Source: Ornithodoros turicata
Lineage: Eukaryota; Arthropoda; Arachnida; Ixodida; Argasidae
DNA length: 64,000 bases
Assembly: GCF_037126465.1 (NCBI RefSeq)
Contig: NW_026999355.1
Location: 310,001-374,000, forward strand
Reading direction: 5' to 3'
The notes beneath the pieces are model-generated. The model had not been told where the DNA came from. It made no database searches and worked only from the letters and a program-made list of their open reading frames with translations. Made by a program: the position numbers and the translations under genes. This document shows, one piece after another, positions 45,201 to 55,589 of this stretch (its first letter is position 1; every line of letters begins with the position of its first letter).

Positions 45201-45256
45201 GCGAACGCCTTCCGGTCATTTCTTGCAACACTTACAGAACTTGCGAGTAGTAATCA

Positions 45257-45438
45257 TACAACCCAAGATTTACACAGAAAATCCACGGCAAGTATTGCAC
45301 TTTTTACGTTTACTTTAAGTTATTTTAAAATTACTTTAAATTTTTTTAAAAATTTAAAATTTTAAAATTTTTAAATTGTGCAAAATCTAACTCAGTGCAA
45401 TACTTGACGTGGATTTTCTACGTAAACCTCGGGTTGTA
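45257..45438. mobile_element. 180-bp AT-cored MITE
   Basis: Inverted arms of about 42 bases start TACAACCCAAGATTTACA on the left and end ...CCTCGGGTTGTA on the right, with GTATTGCA/TGCAATAC closing the arms. The core is almost pure A/T. TA at both edges fits a TA target. Confidence 0.75.
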
Positions 45439-46000
45439 GAAAAAAAAAGAAAACTAGATAGAAAGGAAGCAGACAGTGGGAAATAATTTATTTGAAACTC
45501 AACGACGCCATCTTGAGGAAATCACGCCGGTGCGGGCGACTGGGGCACGACGGTTGCAGAGGCAGCTGGCCACCTAGTTCCAAGGCATCACACCAGATGG
45601 CGCCAGCATCGTAGCTCTATGCGAGAAAGACAGAACAACGTACTAGCGACACGTAAAAATGGCAGCACTATTCAACAAGTCTAGGCATGCTGGAGAAAAG
45701 GCCTAACCACAGCGTCACAACACTACGCGGTTAACACAAGACGGGAACCAGTAGCCACACGACGGTAAACGTTGCGTCAACAGGCTTGGTGCAGGACACC
45801 GCTAAACAAGTCTAAACATGCGCGTATGGCGAGAAAAGGCTTAACACGAGCACGGTAAAACAACGTGCAAACATCGGCAAATCACTCACGTTTTTCCGCC
45901 GCGACTGCTTCATCCGAGAGCCAGACAGAAACTGAGCGGGAGCGGGGACTACGGAGCAACCGAGCGCACGTCTGCTCTCCGCGACAGCCAGCGAGCAACT

Positions 46001-46096
46001 GACTGGGACGCCGCGGCAGCTACGCATACGCGCGCGCGCGCTCCTAGCGCCCTCTGCGCCGTCCGTCCGACCACGGGTGGTTTCGGCTCTCTGCTC
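46001..46096 (-). repeat. GC-rich repeat, inverted relative to 62861-63010
   Basis: The minus strand reads GAGCAGAGAGCCGAAACC...GGCGTCCCAGTC, matching 62861-63010 with a gap. It contains (GC)n. Its inner edge cuts off the Polinton-derived ORF that starts at 46476. Confidence 0.75.
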
Positions 46097-46476
46097 AAGG
46101 CAAGGCAAGTTGCGAAAATCGAGGTTTCTTTCACGTCCACGGGTAAGACGAAGTTGCATCGCAATTTATAGTACGCGAAAGAAACGTTAAATTCCGAAAG
46201 GGCCTTTCCCAAATCCCTCTCGAGATCCGAAGTGACACGAAAAGTTTTCCCGGCTTCGACCGTGTCCTCGAAAGAAACCTCGATTTTTGCATCTTGCCTT
46301 TCGCACCCGATATTTAAAAAATCGTTGTTTATGCTGAGATCCATCAGACCGACTTTATAGCGATTCGAGAGCTGAAGCGGACAATCGAAAGCTACCGTGA
46401 AGGCGTTGAGTTTATTCGAGGGAAACTTATCCATGCTGGCGTTCGAGAGCAGGTGGACGTAGATGTCTGACGTCAT
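46097..46476 (-). pseudogene. Maverick/Polinton-associated virion-type protein, truncated
   Basis: The ATG at 46476 shares ATGA with the integrase stop. The N-terminus reads MTSDIYVHLLSNASM, followed by FDCPLQLSNRYKVGLMDL. Similar openings occur in Maverick-encoded proteins of presumed structural role; the exact function is not known to me. About 125 residues remain before the reading frame runs into the GC-rich repeat at 46096, so the 3' part is lost. Base composition up to 46097 matches the neighbouring Polinton genes. Confidence 0.5.
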
Positions 46477-48405
46477 TTCCCAATCTTGACCACATCGCTG
46501 CTCAGAACCCAACTGTCGTGTTCTTTGTCGTAACCGAACCAGCGAACCAAGGAGAAGCTCTGACCGTTCACTTTCTTCCTTCTCAGCACTTTTGTTACTG
46601 GCCAAGGCTGATTGGCGCCTCGGGTTACGACGAGTACCTCCTCCGGGTAGAAAGATCCGTCCACTTCCTTACCCCGGTAATCTTTCGGGTGCACGACGGG
46701 AGGGGAGGTGTCTCTCAGGCGGGAGACGGTGAAAATCTAAGGCGACCAACTCCCTTCTGAGCTCTTATGAAAACCTTTTCTGTGTAGTAGGACCCTCACT
46801 TTATCCCCCACTTTGAGCTTCTTTTTCACGGAGGGAACGACGGGCTTCCCATTTATCTTATTGAACAGCTCCAATTCGTTTTCGGGCATGACTTCGGACG
46901 GGCTGATGCCCAAAGTCCTGTGTTTGGTGTTGTTGTAGTCGCGCACTACCTTGGGAATCACGGGAACGAAGTGGTATTTTCCGGTCACTCTAAAATAGCG
47001 GAATATTCTGTCGCGTAAAGTGCGTATGACCCGTTCTGCCTGCGATGCCTTGATTACGGGAGAGAAGGTGGAATACATGTGGACCTTCTTTCGTGATAGG
47101 TACTCCTTGACGATCTTGTTGTAGAATTCCCCTCCTCTGTCGCAAAAGATGCGTGTAGGTGCGTTATCTCCCCGAAAAAGCCTTATCATGGCCCTTTTCA
47201 TTTTGGCGGGGCGCTTTGTCTTTAGCGGGAGGGCGCGCAGAAAGCGGGAGAGGGAATCGATCGCCACGAGAATGTAGCGGTAGCCACCGTTGAACCTCTT
47301 GTACAGTCGACCCCCGTTTATCCGGACTTCATTTATCCGGATCCCGCAGTATCCGGACAAAAGGCACGGGAACGGATTTTCCTCCATGTATTTTGTTCTC
47401 GTTTATCCGGACTTCAGCTTCCGGACTTGGACAAGAATTCCAGGGAACGAAAGTCGAAAATTCTTGTAATCCAGCTTCAGTTATCCGGACTACCGTGAGT
47501 AAGAGGAGACGCTGACCCCGCTTCGTCACCCTTTTCGCTGTTTTGGGGTTATTCCCGTCACACGTCAGGGACCTGCATTCCTCCGTAGGGGAGACAACCG
47601 TGCACGATGACCCCCTTTTCTATTTGTGTGCGTTGGGTCACGTTGACCAGTCGAGTCATTTGGAAATATCTCGAGCAACTGTCCGGTTCTAGAGGGGAAA
47701 ACTCCAACCCGAGGGCCTGCTGCTTACGGCCCGTTGGCCGATGAAGACATTCCCCTATAGCTGAGCTGCGATCCCTGATGGAGAGGCTCACTGCGACCGC
47801 CGTAGATGATGCTGCGGTTTCTGACTACGTTGACGTTGATAAGGATGATGACGCGTGTGCAGCTATGACTGATGACGGTGTGATTGCTGCTGTTGCCTCC
47901 GATGATGTGCAGCAAGACGGTGCCGATGACGCCAGTGAGAAACTTGAGAAACGTGAGAAACTTTGCGACCGCACTGACATTCTTCGAGCAGCGCAACAGT
48001 GTGGCTCAACTCTATGCAATTAGCAAAAGTTTGCAGGAATAGAGTGCCTACACTACTATGTAACAGCTGTCATTGACAAGATTTCTGTGTTTTAATTAAA
48101 CCTTGCTCTGTAGGACGTTTCTATTCGGTCGTTTCATTTATCCGGATGCCCGGTATCCGGACGATTTCGCCGGGAACGGCACCGTCCGGATAAACGGGGG
48201 TCGACTGTATTTTGAAAAGTCTGCGGGGTCCATTTGCCACACGTCGTTGATCTTGAGCGCGATGATGTGTCTCCTATTAGACTTTCTTCTCACCGGATGG
48301 TGTAGCGTGTAGGCATCCAGCTTTCTGAGAATGGCTAGAGCCTTCTTTTTGCTCATGTGACGCGCTTTTCCATAGCGGTCCACACCCCCAAACCACCCTC
48401 TGGTT
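46473..48405 (-). pseudogene. Maverick/Polinton integrase (rve) with C-terminal chromodomain, disrupted
   Basis: The N-terminal part (48138-48405) has KLDAYTLHHPVRRK and WQMDPADF (first catalytic Asp). A 904-bp Tigger derivative then interrupts the gene; the core resumes with YRYILVAIDSLSRFLRALPL, FCDRGGEFYN (second Asp) and KASQAERVIRTLRDR (Glu). A conserved LKVGDKVRV tail follows. The frame is then lost near 46740, and in another frame comes a chromodomain-like block (EEVLVVTRG, VTKVLRRKK, LVRWFGYDKEHDSWV) ending at 46473. Polinton integrases typically carry such a chromodomain. Upstream, an in-frame TGA (48408-48410) separates it from the previous ORF. Not functional. Confidence 0.85.
47302..48209 (+). 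mobile_element. 904-bp Tigger deletion derivative inserted in the Polinton integrase
   Basis: Long inverted ends CAGTCGACCCCCGTTTATCC at 47304 and its complement to 48207, with TA duplicated on both sides (47302-47303, 48208-48209). The flanking integrase frame is colinear on both sides. Inside, 47778-48023 (plus) encodes an acidic stretch (AAMTDDGVIAAVASDD) typical of the C-terminal part of Tigger transposases, so this is an internally deleted copy of an autonomous parent. Confidence 0.88.
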
Positions 48406-48407
48406 TC

Positions 48408-48879
48408 TCATATCCCTCCATAAGTCGTCCACGCAATGGAGGCCTGCTGCTGCTGCTGTTGAGGCTCGCGAGATTTGGGCAGAGAAATCAGGCGCAATAG
48501 TTTTGAGACTTTGGGGAACCAGGAAGGTTTCTTTCCCGTCTTACGTTGCAACAAATAATTGACGAGTTCGTAAACGGAGGAGTGCCTGATGGGCTTGCCC
48601 GACACGGAGACACAACCCTCGCGATCCTAGGAAAGAACCTTCTTTATTTCCGAGACGACCCTTTCCGCTTCCTCTTCGTCCACCTCTGCAGAGAGGAGCG
48701 AAGAGCCAAAGTCATTTTTAGCGTCGGGCGCCTTGTTTTTATTGTCGTAGAGGTCAAATCCGTACTGCTTGAGTATGCGACAGTGCATGCAGTATGAGTT
48801 TCACTTTGACGTCGTCACTCTCCTTCGAGGAAAGAATGTTCCCGATGGAAGAGGTGTTCACTTCAATTCTCTTGTCCAT
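48408..48879 (-). pseudogene. Polinton-associated small conserved protein, degenerate
   Basis: The start ATG at 48879 lies inside the end of the preceding gene. Pieces in order: MDKRIEVNTSSIGNIL, then after a frameshift YGFDLYDNKNKAPDAKNDFG and an acidic stretch, an in-frame TAG, then VSVSGKPIRHSSVYELVN, LLQRKTGKKP and a poly-Gln run. The last part resembles a small Maverick protein with a conserved 'G-x-x-I-x-x-S-x-x-x-x-L-V-N' pattern before a basic tail. Its function is unknown to me. One frameshift and one stop make it a pseudogene. Confidence 0.5.
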
Positions 48880-49207
48880 TGGCGAAGAGGTTCAACACGG
48901 CGGAAAGTAGGAGAGGAACCACCGTCGAAAGAATGCCCTGTCCTCACTGCTGAGACAGATTGCACTTAAAACGTTGCGGATTCTTGTGAATCTTTTTGTA
49001 GGCGTGCCGTCGTAAGAAGTGTTTGTGCTTCTTCAAACGCGCGAACGTGTCTGGAGCTAGAGCCACCTTTCCGTTCAATACATTGAGGCAAATTTCGGAG
49101 AGGTGTTTCATGTCGGACGAGGAAGAACGTCTCAAGACGTCGCGACGGCGCGGAGGGGGTAGAGTGGAGAGCACTTTGAGTAAAGTGAGGTGAGGGCGGA
49201 GATTCAT
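48863..49207 (-). pseudogene. Polinton pX-like small basic protein, one in-frame stop
   Basis: The ATG at 49207 overlaps the ATPase stop as ATGA. Residues are basic and helical (CLNVLNGKVALAPDTFARLK, KKHKHFLRRHA). An in-frame TGA at 48944-48946 follows LSQQ, after which the same frame continues into a hydrophobic tail (GILSTVVPLLLSAVLNLF) to a stop at 48863. The basic body plus hydrophobic C-terminus fits the small pX/core-type protein found next to the ATPase in Polintons and adintoviruses; the name is by analogy. It overlaps the next ORF by 17 bases. Confidence 0.55.
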
Positions 49208-51032
49208 TTCGGGGCATAGATATATTGACGTTCACCCAGAAAGATATTGGTATGCAACCTGTGATCCTCGTGCGTATAGTTGTGAAGATCCACGAGTAAA
49301 TAAGCGTGGGGTGACGACATCGCTTGTTTATATGCGTCCAGAAGATACTCCAATCTTTTTCTGCCAAATAGCTGTTGCCCGAAATGTTCCATCTGGTGCA
49401 CGGTGCGCACGGTGCGCCACAGGACGACGTACTGGCGTTGTAGGATATAGTTATAAAATGGCTACTGTCGAAAAAGATGTTTTGAACGAGTAAGAAGATC
49501 GACGCGTTGGCGTGGTGAGAAACCCCGAATGAAAAGATCGGTCACCTCCTTCAAGAAACCGGCGTCCGTCATGTGACAACGATCAGCGTAGCGCGACGTG
49601 TCCCACCCTCCAGGTCCCCAAGAACACAATGACCTCCTAGGTACGTCCGAGGAAAGTCATCAGCGGACAGGGATAACATCCCCAGGACTTCCCTACCAGG
49701 TCCTCAATTTGTTAGAAATGTGACAAAGTGAGACTCCCCGTCATATCCTCAGGACCTCCTATGGGAGCTACCAAATGATGCGGCTAGTACAGTTCTGGGA
49801 GCAAACAGATACCTTAGTGAATTATTTATTTTGAGAAGTGAGGGCACATTTGCAGCATCCAGCCAGCGTGTGTGTGTTGTTTTATATATTTTCAACCTCA
49901 ATCACCAGCTACCACTCGTGGTTTCTCATCTGTATTTCGTTCAGCGTATTTCTCATCACAAACAATGAGTGTCACAGGTTAAAAGGCAAAAAAAAAAAGA
50001 GAAATACATAAAAGGCCCCTAGGTCACTAAAACCTGCGAAACCACTTAGAAAGGCATATGATGCAGCAGCATTTCCTTTCCAAGACAGAACAGATACAAG
50101 TTATTGCTTGTCTTCCGAACATCAGCAGGTTCGGGAGTCCTCTTCGCCTCTCAGTCAAAACAAAGGGTGAGGTATCTAAGTTTAACTTGATTTCGCACAT
50201 AACCAACAATGAAGTGAGAAATTCCTTGGAGTATTAAATCGCTCTCAAGGTAGTGTCCGTGTTTCCTACTGCTTTGGTTTGATGCATGCATAGTAAGCGA
50301 AGCTTGAGCAGTGAAACGCTATTATTTTTTGTCTCTTCGGAAATAAAAGGCTCCGCGCAACCTCCTGCCAGGGACCCTTTGCGGACACTCATGCAACAAG
50401 ACCGCAGTGAAAGGTCTAGCAAACTGTATTTTAGTGCACGTCAAACGCTGCACATGGACAGATTCCTTTAAAATCGACGATCAGTATTTGCGCCCCTATA
50501 TCTCTTTTTATTTTATATTTTTGTTCGTTTTTAAAAAATGTATGCATCAGCACTCCTTCTTTGATTGTATTGGGTAATGAGAAATAAATCGAGAAGTTGA
50601 CTACTGGCTAGCAGGTATTAAAATGCACAACGCAGTATTAAAATAATTTACTTCTCCTGGGCTTGTCCTCCGGTTGACGACCTCAGGATGTACGCAAATG
50701 ACAATCACTGGAAGCTCCTATGATGGCAGCCTGTGGACCTCCTCCGTTTATCCCATCACGGACGAGGACGTGATGACACTTTGAGGACATCCTGAGGACC
50801 GCGTGTGTTCTTGGGGGTAGCTCCTTGGTAAATTTTACGGAGTCCCCAAATTCCTCCTGCATGCTCGGCGAAGCATATTTCTGCACGTAGAATATTCGTG
50901 ACGGAGGCTTATCCACCACGTCGTTCAGGTTCCTCAGCACGTTCGCAACGAAAGTAGATTTACCGCACATGAGGGGCCGCTTAAGATACAGCGAAAAGGA
51001 CGACCGAAACGAAAATGTTCAGGGGGAGACAT
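49204..51032 (-). pseudogene. Polinton packaging ATPase (FtsK/HerA type), split and frameshifted
   Basis: N-terminal part 50817-51032: FRFGRPFRCILSGPSC runs into a one-base frameshift at about 50969, inside the Walker A loop, and GKSTFVANVLRN continues in the next frame. After KFTKELPP a 1.2-kb element is inserted. C-terminal part 49204-49610: EVTDLFIRG, LQRQYVVLWRTVR and SPHAYLLVDLHNYT, ending YIYAPK at 49204. These fit the A32-like/FtsK-HerA DNA-packaging ATPases of Polintons. The middle (Walker B side) is largely missing, a stop lies near 49450, and the protein cannot be made. The stop overlaps the next start (ATGA). Confidence 0.8.
49616..50816. mobile_element. 1.2-kb TIR element inserted in the Polinton ATPase
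   Basis: Inverted ends CCCCAAGAACACAATGACC and the complement of CCCCAAGAACACACGCGG. Sub-terminal TCCTCAGGAC/GTCCTGAGGA-type motifs recur several times near both ends. No transposase is evident inside. ATPase sequence flanks both sides. The target duplication was not resolved and the superfamily is not assigned. Confidence 0.65.
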
Positions 51033-51486
51033 GTTGCGTGTGTACACGTTGCACGAAGAAGAAGAAGAGACTGAGACTCGTAGCCAAATGCACTGATCTC
51101 GATTGTAAAAGGCTGGATCGCGGATAGGGAGCGCGAGCGTGAAGAAACCGGCCGCCATCTTACGGTACCCACAACAGTCGCCGCAGCGATCATGGCAACT
51201 TCTTGCAATTACGGTCGTACCAACCGTACTGGCAAGGTTACAGGGCCTAAATTTATAGAGGTGAGTCACTCTTTATCGAGGAATAAATAGGCGTTCATTC
51301 TGTATATTTAGTTGACAATTATGAAGTGTTTTTTTGCCCAAAACAAGCACTGGATGCAGGTTGCTTGATCGCTCTTCCGACGTTCAATCGAGCACACTTG
51401 CATTTTACCCGGCGGCAAATACAGTTTGAGTGCATAATATGCTAGAAAGAACACGTTACACTACACAGGTAGTGTTGTCATCAATA

Positions 51487-51888
51487 TACAGGGTGTATGC
51501 TATAAAAGGTCAGTCACATTTTCGTGCAAAAAGTGATACCTCCTTGATGCTATACCTCTATCACGAAAAGACTTTCTCTGCCTCAAAATGAATCATTTAT
51601 GCTAGAGGAACCTACGAAACGATTGTGGTTACCTAGCATTGTGTAACAAAATAAATATGACCATGCAAACTTTCACCTCCATCCATCGGTATTGCGCATA
51701 GGAACCACATGAAGACGAAAGTTTCTGTGGCCGTGTTTACTTTATTACGCAGTGAATGGTAACCACAATTTTTTCGTAGGTTTCTCTGGCATAAGTGATT
51801 CACTGCATGGCAGCACAAGTCCGTCTCTCAAATAGATATAGTGTCAGGCGCGAAAATGTCACTGACCTTTTATAGCATACACCCTGTA
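51487..51888. mobile_element. 400-bp mariner-type MITE
   Basis: Inverted ends TACAGGGTGTATGCTATAAA and its complement, extending about 35 bases with AGGTCAGTGACATTTTCG; TA at both edges. The interior has long imperfect self-complementarity (TTTCGTAGGTTTCTCTGGC against its counterpart near 51600). Confidence 0.85.
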
Positions 51889-53437
51889 TGTGCGAGCACT
51901 CGAGCGCTTTTTTGCATGCATTGCTAGCATGGTACACGGTGTTCTCTGCGGAAGCAAGTGCCACATTCATTTCTTTGAATTACCTTCACGCACAAGTTCT
52001 GTATTACGTCATAATGAGACCACGATTGTCACCTTTTTTCATGTATTGGTATTGTTTTGTGCCTTGGTTTGATTTGTGACAAAGAATCCTACGTAACGGT
52101 GGTGTGGCGCGACTTGAATAACGCCTTTGTCTGAGCTGTATCGTCAGCTTGTTACGATAGTAATAATTTGTAGCGTGTCGTGCTATTTGAAGCAGTTTTT
52201 AAGGCAAAAGTGGTCTCTCAATACAGGTTTCGTCATGAGGGCTACCCAGTGAATAATCTGTGTAGTGTGATACGGCTGGGTGTACAGGTAAGTATCACGT
52301 TCCTCATCCACTGGTTTCTACTTTACAGGAAGGAACAACCTCAGTGCACGCACTGTTGTTAGCCTCTCTCAGTTTTGCATATTTTCTTACATGTTCACAT
52401 CAGAAACACACCTTGCACTTTAGGCTCCTTCACCCAGCAATATAATAATTAGAGATTATAATTCTTTTTAGAAGAGTTCCCCATATTCTTTTTAGAATAG
52501 TTTTTCATCTTTTTAATTTTTAGAAGATACAGGGATTGTAAACCATGTTTTAAACTGATGTTTTAACATTTGTCCAATGCATTTATTAAACAATATATTC
52601 ATTTTTAACTGGTTGCACCCAAACCAATGTTCTGATGTATTATTTCCTTTGTTGTCGATGCACCATAAAAATTGGAACAATCATCATCAATGCAGGTTAC
52701 TTCACAGCTGCCTCGACGTACTCAAGAAATGGGTGCAGAACCTGCGTAATGCCCACAAACTTTGATTACCACAGCACCTCCAGAAAGTATGTGTCACATG
52801 GGATTTTTAAATGTATTCACAGTATATAATACCTTGTATTAATTATTTTGTAGATCTAAGCCGTCTCTACAGTACACTCTCAGAAATTAAAACCGTGAGC
52901 AAGAGCAGCATTCAGGGACACCCCCTCTGAAACCCGGCTTGACCTGATAGCAGAGGACTACGCAAGGAAGCTAAGTTTACAGGGTGGTGCGTGAGTACGT
53001 GAGGAGGAACAGATCTGGGCAGTGAGAGGAGGACATATCTGAGGCGAACAATTCCCTTTTGGCACCCCGACCTGATAACAACACCGATAACACGCCCGGG
53101 AGCATCGCGTAAGATAAAGAATAAGACGTGATGTATAACTGTGGGAACGAGCATGAGACTTTCCAAATATCGGGAGATTGCCGGATGAAATTGGCAGATT
53201 GGCGCCTGTGATAGCCTTCAGGACGACAAGTTCACTAAATGCGAGTTCTAAGAGTGCAGCAAGGACAGCAGCTACGGTCCGCAGACGATACACAGACTAC
53301 GTAATTTGATGATGATACCGTCAGTATCAAATTGGTATCAAGAGTTTTTACGAGCTAAAATAGAGGAAACTGACAAATTGGTGAGAGTGAGTGCCACTTG
53401 GGCAACGATTTGGCAAAATGTCTGAAGTATATATATT
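51889..53437. other. unannotated DNA
   Basis: Only short open frames of no recognised family. Part of 53200-53430 is a degenerate repeat also present at 53600-53780. Confidence 0.4.
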
Positions 53438-53539
53438 GGGCTGGTTGGTGTAAATCCACAAGCGACCAAAGAACAAATACGAAACAACAACAGAGCGACT
53501 TGTGTGTGATCTTGTCTCCTGTTTGTTCTTTGGTCGCTT
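53438..53539. repeat. palindromic element with GGTTRGTTGG-type head, copy 2
   Basis: The head TTGGGCTGGTTGG is followed by AAGCGACCAAAGAACAAA (53460-53477), which returns as a perfect 18-base inverted copy at 53522-53539. It interrupts one unit of a degenerate 0.3-kb duplicated repeat (about 53270-53780). Confidence 0.6.
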
Positions 53540-53997
53540 GAATATGAATGATTTGACCAAACCCTACTTCGCAGGCTCTGGCAAGGGAACCAGGTATGGG
53601 CCGCGGACTCATAGCTATTAAGCATGGATATACAGATTACGTAATTAAGTGATGACATCTTCGATATCACGTTTATATCCAGAGTTATTACTAAATGAAA
53701 TGGAAGATACGGACAGTTTGGCGTCTGCGAGTGCTATGGCGATGCGAGTGGCAATGATTTGATCAAACGCGACTTCTTTGGACCAGATATTTTGGAGCAG
53801 AACTAAATACCAGATTTGGAGATAACGCTAAACAAGTGCTACGCGCCCTCGAGTACATTATTTATTTCTCGTTTAAGATGAAGTAATGCTTAGATCAGGG
53901 CAATCAGGGCTCTCACACACGCGGGCCGCGTGTGCATGGCTTGCAGTCAGCTATTCTGTGTCCCGAGGGCTCTTGACCACTAAATAGAAGCTGCCCC

Positions 53998-54028
53998 CCC
54001 CCACACACACACACACGCGCGCGCGCAC
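53998..54028. repeat. C/CA/CG simple repeat
   Basis: Poly-C then (CA)n then (CG)n in one run. Confidence 0.9.
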
Positions 54029-54039
54029 ACCAATAATGA

Positions 54040-55589
54040 AGAATTCGGAATCGATCCAGGTTTTCAGGCATTGTTTTTACCCTTGCTCGATCTAGTGCTG
54101 CTCCTGTCGACGTTAGGAAGGACATTCACATTCGAGCAGTTCTTGTGACTCATGAACCTCAACTAGTAGTTATAGCGATTAGCGATCTGGTCTGAACGTG
54201 CATTTTGATAAACTACACTGTAAGTAATATGATAATTGAGAAGTAATAGTGGAGACAAGTGCAGACAATGACATCATCTTAATTATTACACTAAGTTTAT
54301 GGGCTTACAGCATAGCAGCAGCCTCTCCGGATATCATGCGCGAAAAACTGTATACTGAGCACACAGAAGCGCAGTGGAAAAAAAATAAAATAAAAGAAAT
54401 AGATGGAGTAGTTATGTTCGAGGGTCATTGTGTGAATATTTTAAATTATTTCTCTTTCCCTGATTTTCTTTTTTCTTTTTCACGTTGAAAATGCAAGCAA
54501 AATCAGCAATACAGTGTGTAAACCGACAATTACAGTGCTCCTGAGCGTTGGGAAAATCGTTCGTGAAGAACTATGTACGAAGAACTTGCAACGCCTTTCA
54601 AATTTTCAATGTCTCATTTGGAAAAGAAGCTCATTTGTCCCTGCTGGTGTGTCAAGTGAAGTTTTTCATTGACGAATTGTATATGCGAATGCCTAATAAC
54701 TATACCGCTCAGCTGTTTACGCTAAGGTACTTTGCTATAATTGAGGTCCTTTCCAGGGTCATTACCCCCACCCCCCAGGGAGGTGTACACTCCCCCTGAA
54801 TTTTTCCAACCACTCCCCTGTAATTCATGAGATTTCCCGATACACCTTGGCCACCAATGCATATACGCATAGATATGTATCCATATAGATATACCACCAT
54901 ATGATTCTCTCCACTCGAAATCACGCAGACATCTTATCACGCCAGGTACCGCATCTTGGCTTCTATGCGCATTGATGATAGTGCCAGCCGCAGCAACAAT
55001 GACAAAGAAGAAATCGTCGTTCCTCTTCGCTGCTGATACGAGTTGCGCAACGGACCAAAGGCTGATACCTTCCGTTTCAATTCAGCGTGAGAGCCGCGAC
55101 GATATGTCAAGGAAAAAAACTTGCCAAGATACGGAGCACAAAAGTGAACTTGCACAGCAAATCGCCGGCAGTCCGAACATTTACACGGCAACAGACACCT
55201 ACGAGCACTGGTGCTAAAGTCTGAGGAAAAGACATCATAGATGAAAATACATATCCGTTACAACAACAAATAAATCATGACTATGGCCTGGGGTGGTTCA
55301 CCGCTTGAGAGCATATCCGTTACGAAGCCGTTTGAATTTCACTGTTCATGGTAATCAACCAATTTTTCTCGAAGTGCAGCACGCATAAACAAGTCCATGA
55401 TTCGCTTACACCTCGACCTGCAAGAAATGACCCACAGTGTCCTTCTGAAACATAGCATCACTTGCCAACTTCTTTGAGAAAAGTAAAAAGTAACCTTTCT
55501 GCAACCCCGATGATGGCAGGGGCAACCAAGGAATACACCACAAAGAGTCACTGGTGTATTCTGCATAGCGAAGCCATTATCAACGACTT
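54040..55589. other. unannotated DNA
   Basis: No recognisable protein, RNA gene or paired termini. Short open frames only. Confidence 0.35.

Noticed and set aside
47778..48023. Acidic 81-aa ORF as a host gene
   Set aside because: It lies inside a TA-flanked Tigger derivative and resembles that transposase's C-terminal region.
51981..52829. Short plus-strand ORFs as polB or capsid remains of the Polinton
   Set aside because: No polymerase or capsid motif could be read on either strand.
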